Source: Arthrobacter sp. StoSoilB19 (lineage in GTDB: Bacteria > Actinomycetota > Actinomycetes > Actinomycetales > Micrococcaceae). From it: DNA of 64,000 bases. Below, one piece after another: positions 45,417 through 54,267 of this stretch. Under the pieces are notes generated by a model. The model was not told the DNA's origin. It made no database searches and saw only the letters and a list, made by a program, of their open reading frames with translations. A program made the translations under genes and the position numbers. Position 1 is the first letter of the stretch, and every line of letters starts with the position of its first letter. The stretch lies in contig NZ_AP024650.1 of NCBI RefSeq assembly GCF_019977275.1, forward strand, positions 2,480,001 through 2,544,000, read 5' to 3'.

Positions 45417-46214
45417 TCAGCGGGCAGTGATGGTTTCCTGCCGGGGGCAGGAGCCGAGGACACGCTTCATGGCGTCCTTCTCGGCAGCCGTCACCCACAG
45501 GCCGTAGGCGGCCTTCACAGAGATCTGGCGGGCCACGTAATGGCAGCGCAGTGCGGTGTTCTTCGGCAGCCACGTGGCGGCGTCCGCTGCGCTCTTCTGC
45601 TGGTTGGCAGCGCCGTCCGCGGCAATCAGGTTCAGGGGGTCGTTGGCCAGGCTCTGGCGTTCCTTGGGCGCCAGGCCCTGGGCCCCCTTCTGCCAGGCAT
45701 CCCCGAGCGCCACCACATGGTCGATCTGGACAGCCCGGCTGCTGTCTGAACCGCGCTGGAAGTCCACGTCCTGGCCTGTATAGGGTTCCCGGAAGTGACC
45801 GGCCGTTACCTTGCAGGTGGAGCCTTCGGCGAACATCACGCCGGCAAGGTCCCGTCGCAGGATGTCATTGCGGGTATCGCAGCCGTTCCTGTCGACATCC
45901 AGCCACGCCGGGCCGAAGGCCTCGCGGCTGTAGCCGGTGTTCGGTGCCCGGCCCTTCACGGCGAGGCCGTCGAGTGCAGAGAGGGCACTGCCCGCCGGTA
46001 CAGGGTTTGGTTCCTGCACCGGTTTCATCCACGCGGCATCGAAGACCGGCGCCTCGGTCGGGCCCTCCGGCGCCGGCCCTGCGGCTGCAAACTGTCCTGC
46101 GGTGAAGAACCACGACAGGGCAGCGACGATGCATACTGTGGCCGTTGCCAGCAGCGCCCAGGCCTGCCGGGAACGGCGGCGTGCGCGGCGGTAGGCAGCC
46201 CAGTGGACGGTCAA
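45417..46214 (-). CDS. Secreted or membrane-anchored HNH nuclease (DUF1524 type)
   Basis: The 265-residue protein has a basic N-terminus and one hydrophobic helix (about residues 20-40), a low-complexity linker, and an HNH domain of the GmrSD C-terminal/DUF1524 family. The core is VQIDHVVALGDAW near 165, then LANDPLNLIAADGAANQQK and the final DAATWLP-NTALRCHYVARQ. Four or more cysteines outside the motif suggest an extracytoplasmic fold. Such small exported nucleases are widespread in actinobacteria; the role is unclear. The 46214 start is TTG with a weak ribosome site, so the exact N-terminus is uncertain. Confidence 0.85.
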   Translation of the reverse strand: MTVHWAAYRRARRRSRQAWALLATATVCIVAALSWFFTAGQFAAAGPAPEGPTEAPVFDAAWMKPVQEPNPVPAGSALSALDGLAVKGRAPNTGYSREAFGPAWLDVDRNGCDTRNDILRRDLAGVMFAEGSTCKVTAGHFREPYTGQDVDFQRGSDSSRAVQIDHVVALGDAWQKGAQGLAPKERQSLANDPLNLIAADGAANQQKSAADAATWLPKNTALRCHYVARQISVKAAYGLWVTAAEKDAMKRVLGSCPRQETITAR

Positions 46215-46341
46215 GGCGTCGACGCCGGAAGGGGAAAGTCAGGCACCCCAAGAGCCTAGGACAAAGGGCACCCCAAGCCGGTGATATCCACACTGTTGAG
46301 GACGAGTGATGGCTCACACGGCCGGCGCGGCCGCCTTTGGG

Positions 46342-46551
46342 CTACTGCTCCCTGGTGACCCTTCGAAGGTCTTCCTCGGCAATGGCCAGCAGTCCCTCGA
46401 GCTGGCGCACGCGGTCCTGGCTGACATCCCCGGCCGCGTGTGCGGCGCGGGCGCGTTCAAGCAGCCGTACTGCTTCCTTGTGGTTCGCCTTGGCCACGTC
46501 CAGGGCGTGTTCGAGGGTGGTGTCGTGCTGAAGAGTCGATTCGTTGTCCAT
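46342..46551 (-). CDS. Small predicted coiled-coil protein
   Basis: A 69-residue hydrophilic protein that is almost entirely helical, with heptad-like leucines (LEHALDVAKANHKEAVRLL). Such proteins in Micrococcaceae have no known role. The start is ATG 46551; the ribosome site is poor. It lies 74 bases downstream of the gapB stop and about 128 bases upstream of the HNH gene start. I recognise no domain. Confidence 0.6.
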   Translation of the reverse strand: MDNESTLQHDTTLEHALDVAKANHKEAVRLLERARAAHAAGDVSQDRVRQLEGLLAIAEEDLRRVTREQ

Positions 46552-46625
46552 GCCACCAGTGTGGTCCCCTTTCCCGGCTGATTCCAGAGAACCAGCCGGG
46601 AATTCGCTGGACGTGGCGGACAGGG

Positions 46626-48104
46626 TCAGACCGCGATGGCGGCCAGGGCGGCGGCGCTTTCCTTGGCGGGGAACGACGGCGGGTTCACGCCGGCCATTTC
46701 CTCCATAACGCGCACCACCTGGCAGCTGTAGCCAAATTCGTTGTCGTACCAGACGTAGAGGACCAGGTTCTTGTCCGTGGAGACCGTAGCGAGTCCATCA
46801 ACAATGCCGGCGCGGCGGGAGCCGACAAAGTCGGTGGAGACAACCTCGGGTGAGTCGATGTAGTCGATCTGCTTGCGGAGGTCCGAGTGCAGCGACATTT
46901 CACGGAGGTAGTTGTTGACCTCGTCCTTGGTGGTGCCGTTTTCAAGGCTGAGGTTCAGGATGGCCAGCGATACGTCCGGGGTGGGGACGCGGATGGAGCT
47001 GCCGGTCAGCTTTCCGAGCAGTTCGGGCAGGGCTTTGGCCACTGCCTTGGCGGCGCCGGTTTCGGTGATGACCATGTTCAGGGCTGCAGAGCGGCCGCGG
47101 CGGTCGCCCTTGTGGAAGTTGTCGATCAGGTTCTGGTCGTTGGTGAAGGAGTGGACGGTTTCCACGTGCCCGTGCACCACGCCGAACTTGTCGTTGATGG
47201 CCTTCAGCACGGGGGTGATGGCGTTGGTGGTGCAGGACGCCGCGGAGACGATCCGGTCCGAGTCGGTGATGTCCCGGTGGTTGATGCCGTGGACGATGTT
47301 CTTCAGCTCGCCCTTGCCCGGTGCGGTCAGGAGGACCCGCGCCACGCCCTTGCTCTGCAGGTGCTGGGAAAGTCCCTCGGCGTCGCGCCAGCGGCCGGTG
47401 TTATCCACCACCAGGGCATCCTTGATGCCGTAGGCGGTGTAATCGATGGTGGCGGGGTCGTTGGAGTAGATGACCTGGATCTGCACGCCGTTGGCGGTGA
47501 TGGTGTTGGCGTCCTCGTCGATCCGGATGGTGCCCTCGAAGGACCCGTGGACGGAGTCGCGGCGCAGCAGGCTGGCGCGCTTGGAGAGGTCGTTGTCGGA
47601 GCCGCGGCGCACCACAATGGCGCGCAGGCGCAGTCCGTGGCCGCCACCGGCCTTTTCGATGAGGAGGCGGGCCAGGAGCCGGCCGATGCGGCCAAAGCCG
47701 TAGAGCACGACGTCGGTGCTGGTGCGGTCATCGCCGCCCCGCTTGCCAACGATTTCGGCGAGCTCAGCGCGGAGGAACTCCTCCAGGGTGGCGCCGTTGC
47801 CTTCTTCCTTGAACTTCTGGTTCAGGCGGGCGATGTCGATCGCGGCAGCGCCCAGCTCCAGTCCGGCCAGCGTGTTCAGCAGGGGCGCGGTGTCCTCGAG
47901 GAGCAGTTCGTCCTTGCTCATCCGGCGTGCAAAGCGGTGCGCCTTGAGGATGTTCATGGTGGACTTGTTGATCAGGCTCCGGCCGTGGATGCTGGTGACC
48001 ACGTTGTTTTCGCGGTACAGCCTGCCGATCACCGGGATCATGGCCTCGGCGAGGGCCTCCCGGCCCATCCACGTATCAAGACAAGAATCAGACGTCTGGC
48101 TCAC
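46626..48104 (-). CDS. gapB: Glyceraldehyde-3-phosphate dehydrogenase, long GapB-like form
   Basis: The enzyme interconverts glyceraldehyde-3-phosphate and 1,3-bisphosphoglycerate. At 492 residues it is much longer than normal GAPDH because of an N-terminal extension of about 130 residues. The Rossmann motif is GFGRIGR near 136-142 and the catalytic cysteine is Cys291 in SAASCTTNAITP, with the histidine in the following HVETVHSFT. Long GapB-type proteins in corynebacteria favour gluconeogenesis with NADP, from memory. The start is GTG 48104 with GGAAGG upstream. A palindrome in the leader at 48129-48146 may bind a regulator. Confidence 0.93.
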   Translation of the reverse strand: MSQTSDSCLDTWMGREALAEAMIPVIGRLYRENNVVTSIHGRSLINKSTMNILKAHRFARRMSKDELLLEDTAPLLNTLAGLELGAAAIDIARLNQKFKEEGNGATLEEFLRAELAEIVGKRGGDDRTSTDVVLYGFGRIGRLLARLLIEKAGGGHGLRLRAIVVRRGSDNDLSKRASLLRRDSVHGSFEGTIRIDEDANTITANGVQIQVIYSNDPATIDYTAYGIKDALVVDNTGRWRDAEGLSQHLQSKGVARVLLTAPGKGELKNIVHGINHRDITDSDRIVSAASCTTNAITPVLKAINDKFGVVHGHVETVHSFTNDQNLIDNFHKGDRRGRSAALNMVITETGAAKAVAKALPELLGKLTGSSIRVPTPDVSLAILNLSLENGTTKDEVNNYLREMSLHSDLRKQIDYIDSPEVVSTDFVGSRRAGIVDGLATVSTDKNLVLYVWYDNEFGYSCQVVRVMEEMAGVNPPSFPAKESAAALAAIAV

Positions 48105-48128
48105 AGAAATACCTTCCTCGGTTCAGCC

Positions 48129-48146
48129 GTGTACGTCCTCGTACAC
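48129..48146. promoter_or_regulatory. Inverted repeat upstream of gapB
   Basis: GTGTACG-TCCT-CGTACAC, a perfect seven-base inverted repeat with a four-base centre, lies 25 bases before the gapB start. It could be an operator or a leader hairpin; the regulator is unknown. The rest of the 269-base gap to tspO (48105-48373) shows no gene. Confidence 0.5.
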
Positions 48147-48373
48147 AGATGTAGGCCACCTGATGATGTCCAGGGGCACCCGCGCCTGCAGGGATGGCCC
48201 CCAGGCGCCTGGATCGCGTGCAAAGAAAAACCGCCGGTTGCGAACGCAACTTTCGGCGGTAGAACTCCTGCGTCCGGGATCCATTCTAATTTGGCCCGCC
48301 GCCGGGAACACGCTTGCGCTGCGTGAAATCACTCACATGGCCGGGATGCCCCGCAGCCGTGGTGTTGCCGGAC

Positions 48374-48928
48374 TCAGTTGTGGACGGCTGAGTAGAGGTT
48401 CAGGCTGGCGGAAAAGACAAGCCAGGAAAAGTACGGCAGCACCAGGAGGCCGGCGGCGGCGTCCACCGGCCCGAAGCGCAGGATCAGGAATACCAAGGTT
48501 CCGGCGAGTGCGCAGATAACCCCGAACGCAGCCCAAAGGGCGGCAGCTCCGAGCATTGGGTACAGGGCAAAAAAGGCCGCCGGCCACGCCGCGTTGAGCA
48601 GCAGCTGGACAATGTAGCCTGCACGGGTGCTCCCGGTCAGGCCGCCCTTGCGCCAGACCAGCCACGCGGCTGCCGCCACGCCGGTGTACAGCGCCATCCA
48701 GGTGCTCCGGAACATCCACGGCGGCGGCATCCACGGCGCCTTCACCGAACCGGCGTACCACCCGTTGGAATTCAGGATGATGGGAACCGAAGCGATGACC
48801 CACGCCGCGGCGGACAGCGCCAGGAACCCGCCAAGCGCAATGACCTGGGAACGGATGCCGGGGACGCCGGCCCGGGCGGCGGGACGGGGATCAGGAATAA
48901 CGGGCACGGTCCAGCATCCCCAACGCAT
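48374..48928 (-). CDS. tspO: TspO/MBR family membrane protein
   Basis: TspO binds porphyrins and related tetrapyrroles and is involved in stress responses; the precise bacterial role is debated. The 184-residue protein has five hydrophobic helices, with family residues NSNGWYAGSVKAPWMPPPW near the first loop, LLLNAAWPAAFF in the third helix, and LVLPYFSWLVFSASLN in the fifth. The start may be ATG 48928 or GTG 48907; the ribosome site does not decide. It is directly downstream of the RNase P RNA gene on the same strand. Confidence 0.9.
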   Translation of the reverse strand: MRWGCWTVPVIPDPRPAARAGVPGIRSQVIALGGFLALSAAAWVIASVPIILNSNGWYAGSVKAPWMPPPWMFRSTWMALYTGVAAAAWLVWRKGGLTGSTRAGYIVQLLLNAAWPAAFFALYPMLGAAALWAAFGVICALAGTLVFLILRFGPVDAAAGLLVLPYFSWLVFSASLNLYSAVHN

Positions 48929-48952
48929 CGCCCTAGGTCAAACGCGGAATGT

Positions 48953-49342
48953 GGATGGGACAGCCGGTACGCCGGGTTCTGTTCTCCCCTGCCGTTACCG
49001 GAAAGGGAGCGACGGCCATCCATCTACGAGTACCGTTGCCGGCACCCTCCAGCGGCCTACCCGGACACTCGGGCGGGCAGCCCTCGAACGTGTCCTGTCT
49101 GGCCTTGCTCCGGGTGGGGTTTACCTAGCCTTCCCGGTCACCCGGGAAGCTGGTGGTCTCTTACACCACCGTTTCACCCTTACCTGCCCTTCCCGGCCAA
49201 AGCCGGCAATGCAGGCGGTCTGTTTTCTGTGGCACTGGCCTGCGGGTTACCCCGAGTGGGCGTTACCCACCACCCTGCCCTGCGGAGCCCGGACGTTCCT
49301 CGAGCCACTTGCGTGACGCGCGGCCGCCTGGCTGTCCCATCC
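48953..49342 (-). ncRNA. rnpB: RNase P RNA, class A
   Basis: The minus strand folds as bacterial type A RNase P RNA. The ends GGATGGGACAGCC and GGCTGTCCCATCC form helix P1. The universal core GAGGAACGTCCGGGCTCC follows near the 5' end, then CAGACCGCC, and GGTAAGGGTGAAA in the centre. The terminal ACAGAACCCGGC precedes P1. The length of about 390 bases is typical of high-GC actinobacteria. This stretch is gene-free on both strands otherwise. Confidence 0.95.
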
Positions 49343-49395
49343 GCCGTCCAGTCTACCGGCGCCGCCACCCGCTTTTGCGCCGGTAGGATCGGACG

Positions 49396-50160
49396 GTGCT
49401 GATTCTGCTTCCCCCTTCCGAAGGCAAGACACCCGCGCTCCGGGGACCCGCCGTCGACTGGTCCACGCTCGGCTTTCCGGAATTGAACCCCTACCGCGCC
49501 AAGGTCCTCGAAGCGCTGGGAACCGTCAGTGCCCACCAGGACGCCCTCGCCCTGCTGGGCGTGGGCGCATCACTGCGTGAGGACGTGGAACGCAATACGC
49601 GCCTGGGCGCCGAGCCGGCAGCGCCCGCACACAGCATCTATTCCGGCGTCCTGTACGACGCCCTTGGCTATCGGAGCCTGACACCGGCCCAGCGGCGCAA
49701 GGCGGAAGCGTCCGTCCTGGTGATCTCGGCCCTGTGGGGTGCCCTTCGCTTCGGCGACAGCGTCCCCGCCTACCGGCTCTCCATGGGCACGGCACTGCCC
49801 GACGTCGGCAGGCTGGCCCCGTTCTGGAAGACGCAGCTTGGCGAAACCCTGGGCAGCGCCGCCCGGGGGCACCTGGTGGTGGACTGCCGGTCCAGCACCT
49901 ATGCAGCCGCCTGGGCACCGCCGCCGGAACAGACCGTGGCGGTCAACGTCTTCACCGAAACAGGTGGGGTCCGCAAAGTGGTGAGCCACTTCGCCAAGCA
50001 CACCCGGGGGGAACTGGCGCGGCACCTGCTGGTACGGCGCGGTAAAGCCCCGGCGGCGCCATCGGACCTTTTGAAGGCTGCCCGCGAGAAGTGGGACGCA
50101 GAACTGGTGCCGGGCACGGCCCGCAGGCCGCACGCCCTGAACATCATCCTGCCGGGCTGA
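49396..50160 (+). CDS. yaaA: YaaA family peroxide stress protein
   Basis: YaaA-family proteins lower intracellular iron under peroxide stress in E. coli and bind DNA; the detailed mechanism is open. This 254-residue protein starts with GTG and shows LLPPSEGK at residue 4, a central AEASVLVISALWGALRFGD, and the late motif VVSHFAKHTRGELARHL. It diverges from rnpB with about 50 bases between. The length is close to that of the E. coli protein (258). Confidence 0.92.
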   Translation: MLILLPPSEGKTPALRGPAVDWSTLGFPELNPYRAKVLEALGTVSAHQDALALLGVGASLREDVERNTRLGAEPAAPAHSIYSGVLYDALGYRSLTPAQRRKAEASVLVISALWGALRFGDSVPAYRLSMGTALPDVGRLAPFWKTQLGETLGSAARGHLVVDCRSSTYAAAWAPPPEQTVAVNVFTETGGVRKVVSHFAKHTRGELARHLLVRRGKAPAAPSDLLKAAREKWDAELVPGTARRPHALNIILPG

Positions 50161-50169
50161 TCCGGCCGG

Positions 50170-50907
50170 TCAGGACCACTCGTCCGAGCGGACCAGGATG
50201 GCGCCGGAGTCCGGGCAGAACACGATGTCGTCCGCGGCCGAAGCCTTGATCTCCGCGAGGTCGCCGGGGCTGAGCTTCATGCCGGAGGCTTCGGAGGTGC
50301 CGTGGAACAGCCGGGCCGCGCCCACTCCGCGCTTGGCAAGCGTCTTTTCATAAACCGCCAGCATGCCCGCCTCCAGGCCTGCAGCGAATGCGGCGCGCTG
50401 CGCGCGAAGCCCTGCCGCTTCCGTTTCCACCTCCGCGAGGGCCGCGTCAAGCTCGGCCCGGATGGTGGCAAAGGAGCCCTGGATGTCGTCGACAATCTGC
50501 TGCTGCGCCGCCTGCCGTTCCCGCAGGCTGTCCAGCCGCTCCATGACCTCCAGCTCCACGTCCTCAAGGTCGGAGCGCCGCTTGTTGAGCGAGGCGATGT
50601 CTTTTTGCAGTGCAACCAGGTCCTTGGAAAGGCCGGTGCCGCTGTTGAGCCTGGCCTCGTCGCGTTCGATCCGTGAAGCAACCTGTTCGACGTCGGCTTC
50701 CGCCCGCTTAAGCGCGGCCTCGGCATCGTGCACGGCCACCTTGGCTGCTCCCAGTTCACCGTTGGCGACAGAGAGCGCGGCTTCGAGGTCCTTGATGCGG
50801 GGATCGTCTTCCAGCGTGCGGCGGCGGTTGGTGAGGCCCTTCAGCCGGGCGTCCAGCCCCTGCAGTTCAAGCAACTTCAACTGTTCCGCCGGTGCTGCCT
50901 TGGCCAC
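50170..50907 (-). CDS. CT398/DUF164-like coiled-coil protein with a degenerate zinc ribbon
   Basis: The 245-residue protein has a long coiled coil (residues 10-175) with regular heptads, then a terminal domain that in relatives is a C4 zinc ribbon. In this protein the usual cysteines are replaced: the first pair is missing in GTSEASGMKLSPGDLAE, and of the second pair only one cysteine remains (FCPDSG). The metal site is therefore probably lost. Relatives have no known function; the coiled coil resembles DNA- or membrane-associated scaffold proteins. The start is GTG 50907 with GGAGG upstream. It lies about 109 bases downstream of the Nif3-like gene. Confidence 0.85.
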   Translation of the reverse strand: MAKAAPAEQLKLLELQGLDARLKGLTNRRRTLEDDPRIKDLEAALSVANGELGAAKVAVHDAEAALKRAEADVEQVASRIERDEARLNSGTGLSKDLVALQKDIASLNKRRSDLEDVELEVMERLDSLRERQAAQQQIVDDIQGSFATIRAELDAALAEVETEAAGLRAQRAAFAAGLEAGMLAVYEKTLAKRGVGAARLFHGTSEASGMKLSPGDLAEIKASAADDIVFCPDSGAILVRSDEWS

Positions 50908-51016
50908 TGTTACCTCCGATAAATCCCTTCCGGCCGTGGCCGGGCACCGAACCGGCGCTTCCTAGACTCTAGCGCGTGGCCCCGCTTCCCTGCCTCGCGC
51001 TATCCCGGGCTGCTGC

Positions 51017-51940
51017 CTAGCCCGGCGTGAGGATGAAGTCCCAGGGGTCGCTGTTGGTGGTGCTGACCTGGATCTCCACCTTATGTCCCTGGTCAGCCAG
51101 GACGTTGCCCAGGGCGGCCGCGGCCGCAGGCAGCCAAAGCCATTCACTGGCGAAGTGCGACACGTCCACCAGGTACGGCCGTCCGTTGAGGGCGGCTTCG
51201 CGTGCCTCGGATGCCGGGTGGTGGCGAAGGTCCGCGGTGACGTAGACGTCGGCGTTGCTGGCGCGCACCTCATTGAACAGCGAATCGCCGGCACCGCCGC
51301 ACACCGCGATGCGCCGCACCAGTCCGTCCTTGTCGCCGGAGACCCGCACTCCCCCGGCCACTGACGGAAGAATTCCAAACACCCGGGCCGCGAAGTCGCC
51401 CAGGCTCATGGCATCCGCCAGGTCGCCCACGCGGCCAATGCCTTCCTCCGGGAGCCCGTTGGCTGCGACCGTGAGCGGGGCGACGTCCTGGAGCCCCAGG
51501 GCGTCGGCCAGGACATCGGAAACGCCTCCGACGGCGGAGTCGCCATTGGTGTGCACGGTCAGCAGTGCCGTTCCCGACTCGATGAGCCGGTGGACTGCCC
51601 GGCCCTTCGCCGACGTGGCGGCGACCGACGTGACGCCCTTCAGCAGGAGGGGGTGGTGGGTGATGAGCAGTTCGGCTCCCCACTCAACGGCTTCCTCGAT
51701 GACCTCCAGCGTGGGATCAACCGCAAACATCACCTTGGTGACGGCGGCGGACGGGTGGCCTGCCACGAGCCCTACCTCGTCCCAGTTTTCCGCCAGGGAC
51801 TCCGGCCACAGTTCCTCAACTGCCAGGAGCAGTTCGGCCAAAGTGGGAGCGTCCGCGGAACCGGCCGGAGCCGGCGTGTCGGAGGAGGCTTCGCCGTCGT
51901 GATCTGCCTGGCCGGTAACGTCGGTGTCCACAGGTTCCAT
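51017..51940 (-). CDS. Nif3-like dinuclear metal centre protein
   Basis: This 307-residue protein belongs to the NIF3/YbgI family, hexameric proteins with two metal ions in each active site. Conserved metal ligands are seen in ITHHPLLLKGV near residue 95 and VDVSHFASEW near 270. The family is widespread; its reaction is undefined. The longer open frame begins at 51988, but 51940 (MEPVDTDV) is chosen since the first 20 residues look non-conserved. It ends 109 bases before the coiled-coil gene and is probably cotranscribed with it. This pairing recurs in actinobacteria. Confidence 0.9.
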   Translation of the reverse strand: MEPVDTDVTGQADHDGEASSDTPAPAGSADAPTLAELLLAVEELWPESLAENWDEVGLVAGHPSAAVTKVMFAVDPTLEVIEEAVEWGAELLITHHPLLLKGVTSVAATSAKGRAVHRLIESGTALLTVHTNGDSAVGGVSDVLADALGLQDVAPLTVAANGLPEEGIGRVGDLADAMSLGDFAARVFGILPSVAGGVRVSGDKDGLVRRIAVCGGAGDSLFNEVRASNADVYVTADLRHHPASEAREAALNGRPYLVDVSHFASEWLWLPAAAAALGNVLADQGHKVEIQVSTTNSDPWDFILTPG

Positions 51941-52039
51941 AGTCTTAGTTTTACCCCATCGGCTTGCGGCCGCCGCAGTTTGCGGCATGGCGCGGGGCCG
52001 GCAGGGAATGATCCCGGGCCGTCAACCATTGAAGAGGTC

Positions 52040-52564
52040 ATGAAAACTTTTGTTCTTGGCGGAGGTTGCTTCTGGTGCCTTGACGCCGTCTACCAGAAGA
52101 CACGGGGTGTCACCTCGGTGGTGTCCGGCTACACCGGCGGGCACGATCCCCATCCGGACTACTACTCGGTCTGCAGTGGAACCACTGGCCACGCGGAGGT
52201 GGTGGCGGTGACCTTCGACGAGGAGGTTATCCCCGCGGAAGTTGTCCTTGACATGTTCTTCGCCCTTCATGACCCCACCACGCTGAACCGGCAGGGATAC
52301 GACGTGGGCACCCAGTACCGTTCCTCGATGTTCTACGAGACCACGGAGGAGAAGATCCTGTTCGAGGAAGCCATCGAACGCAACCAGGCGCTGTGGCCGC
52401 ATCCCATTGTCACCGAGGTCAGCCGCCTGCCGCGGTTCCACGTGGCGGAGGAATTCCATCAGGATTACTACGCCAAACACCCGGAGCAGGGGTATTGCCA
52501 GGTGATCATCAACCCCAAGCTGGCCAAGGCCCGGAAATATTACTCTGCATGGCTTAACGCTTAG
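52040..52564 (+). CDS. msrA: Peptide methionine sulfoxide reductase A
   Basis: MsrA reduces the S-diastereomer of methionine sulfoxide in proteins. The 174-residue protein has the signature GGCFWC with catalytic Cys10. Further elements are GYTGGHDPHPDYYSVCSG, HAEVV and PTTLNRQGYDVGTQYRS. The open frame upstream is a longer artefact; ATG 52040 has GAAGAGG just upstream, matching the family start MKTFVLGGGCFWC. It lies 65 bases before cysK on the same strand, suggesting a link of sulfur amino acid supply and repair. Confidence 0.94.
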   Translation: MKTFVLGGGCFWCLDAVYQKTRGVTSVVSGYTGGHDPHPDYYSVCSGTTGHAEVVAVTFDEEVIPAEVVLDMFFALHDPTTLNRQGYDVGTQYRSSMFYETTEEKILFEEAIERNQALWPHPIVTEVSRLPRFHVAEEFHQDYYAKHPEQGYCQVIINPKLAKARKYYSAWLNA

Positions 52565-52628
52565 CCTCCGTTACGCGGCCTCGTTAGGCTGACCTCAGTA
52601 TTCACCCCTTAGAGATAGGCGTATGTAC

Positions 52629-53564
52629 ATGGCACGGATCTATGACGATGTGACGCAACTGGTGGGCGGGACCCCACTGGTCCGGCTGAACCGGCTCAGC
52701 GAGGGGCTGGACGCCACCGTTGCCGTGAAGCTGGAGTTCTACAACCCGGCCAACAGCGTCAAGGACCGCATCGGCGTTGCCATCATCGACGCCGCGGAAA
52801 AATCGGGCGCCCTCAAGCCCGGCGGCACCATCGTCGAAGGCACCTCCGGCAACACGGGCATCGCCCTCGCCATGGTGGGTGCCGCCCGCGGGTACAAGGT
52901 CATCCTCACCATGCCTGAGACCATGTCCACCGAGCGCCGGGTCATGCTGCGCGCCTTCGGTGCCGAGATCGTCCTGACCCCGGGATCCGAGGGCATGCGC
53001 GGAGCCGTGGAAAAGGCCCAGGAAATCGTGGCCAACACCGAGAACTCCATTTGGGCCCAGCAGTTCGCCAACGAAGCCAACCCGGAGATCCACCGCAGGA
53101 CCACCGCCGAGGAAGTATGGGAAGACACCGACGGAGGCGTGGACATCTTCGTGGCCGGCGTTGGCACCGGTGGAACCATCACCGGCGTCGGGCAGGTCCT
53201 GAAGGAACGCAAGCCCGGCGTACAGATCGTGGCGGTGGAACCCAAGGACTCCCCCATCCTGAACGGCGGCGCCCCCGGCCCGCACAAGATCCAGGGACTG
53301 GGCGCCAACTTCATCCCGGAGCTGCTGGACACCAACGTCTACGACGAGGTTATTGACGCGAACCTGGAGGACTCGGTCCGCGTTGCGCGCGAACTGGGCA
53401 TCAAGGAAGGCATCCTGGGCGGCATCTCCTCCGGCGCCATCGTCTGGGCCGCGCTGGAACTGGCCAAGCGTCCGGAAAATGCCGGCAAGCTGATCGTGGC
53501 GGTCGTTTGCGACTTCGGTGAGCGTTACATCTCCACCGTGCTCTATGACGACATCCGCGGCTGA
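52629..53564 (+). CDS. cysK: Cysteine synthase A (O-acetylserine sulfhydrylase)
   Basis: CysK makes cysteine from O-acetylserine and sulfide with pyridoxal phosphate. The protein has about 311 residues. The PLP lysine is in [11 protein letters not shown] near 45, the substrate loop [12 protein letters not shown] near 72, and the cofactor phosphate site [10 protein letters not shown] near 178. There are two ATG codons at 52623 and 52629. The second is preferred, since AGG sits about nine bases upstream of it but only three before the first. It is followed 39 bases later by cysE, whose product makes the O-acetylserine. Confidence 0.95.
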   Translation: MARIYDDVTQLVGGTPLVRLNRLSEGLDATVAVKLEFYNPANSVKDRIGVAIIDAAEKSGALKPGGTIVEGTSGNTGIALAMVGAARGYKVILTMPETMSTERRVMLRAFGAEIVLTPGSEGMRGAVEKAQEIVANTENSIWAQQFANEANPEIHRRTTAEEVWEDTDGGVDIFVAGVGTGGTITGVGQVLKERKPGVQIVAVEPKDSPILNGGAPGPHKIQGLGANFIPELLDTNVYDEVIDANLEDSVRVARELGIKEGILGGISSGAIVWAALELAKRPENAGKLIVAVVCDFGERYISTVLYDDIRG

Positions 53565-53603
53565 TCAGCCCGCCGTCCGCCCGTTTCCTGTAGAAAGAAC
53601 TTT

Positions 53604-54188
53604 GTGGGCTTTTTCGCAAGACTGAAGGAAGACCTCGACGCCGCCCGGTCCCACGACCCGGCGGCTCGAGGTTCTTTTGAGAACTTTTTCGCCTATTCCG
53701 GCCTGCACGCCATCTGGATCCACCGGCTGACGCACCGCATGTGGCAGAACCCGTCGCTTCGCTTCCCGGCGCGCCTGCTGTCCCAGCTGGGCCGGTCCTG
53801 GACCGGTATTGAGATCCATCCGGGTGCCACGATCGGACGTCGTTTCTTCATTGACCATGGCATGGGTGTGGTCATTGGCGAGACAGCCGAGATCGGCGAG
53901 GACGTGATGATCTATCACGGCGTCACGCTCGGTGGGCGCTCACTTGCCCGGATCAAACGCCACCCCACCATCGGTGACCGGGTCACCATCGGTGCCGGAG
54001 CCAAAATCCTGGGGCCCATCACCATCGGCCGGGACAGTGCCGTCGGCGCCAACGCCGTGGTGGTGAAGGATGCGCCGCCGGAATCGATCGTTACCGGTGT
54101 TCCGGCCAAATGGAGGCACCGGGACGCGCAGCGGGAAACCAAGCCCGCCGTCGATCCGGCCGAATACGACATCGAGTACCGGATCTAG
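53604..54188 (+). CDS. cysE: Serine O-acetyltransferase
   Basis: CysE acetylates serine to O-acetylserine, the first step of cysteine synthesis, and forms the cysteine synthase complex with CysK. The 194-residue protein is of the short actinobacterial form. It starts GTG ([10 protein letters not shown]), has a helical N-terminus and a left-handed beta-helix of hexapeptide repeats ([24 protein letters not shown] region). Its C-terminus ends IEYRI; the terminal isoleucine fits the CysK active-site plug. A bidirectional terminator follows. Confidence 0.94.
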   Translation: MGFFARLKEDLDAARSHDPAARGSFENFFAYSGLHAIWIHRLTHRMWQNPSLRFPARLLSQLGRSWTGIEIHPGATIGRRFFIDHGMGVVIGETAEIGEDVMIYHGVTLGGRSLARIKRHPTIGDRVTIGAGAKILGPITIGRDSAVGANAVVVKDAPPESIVTGVPAKWRHRDAQRETKPAVDPAEYDIEYRI

Positions 54189-54205
54189 AAGTACCAGGCA
54201 CAGCA

Positions 54206-54249
54206 AAAGGCGGGCAGTTTCCCGGAGAACCGGGAAACTGCCCGCCTTT
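54206..54249. terminator. Bidirectional terminator between cysE and gnd
   Basis: A perfect 20-bp inverted repeat with a four-base loop. The arms end AAAA and TTTG, so it can end both cysE and the convergent gnd. Confidence 0.9.
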
Positions 54250-54267
54250 GTCATGCGCCGGCAGCTG

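Noticed and set aside
48900..49350. Open frames across the RNase P RNA gene
   Set aside because: The conserved RNase P core and end pairing explain the whole segment; the frames have no homology-like content.
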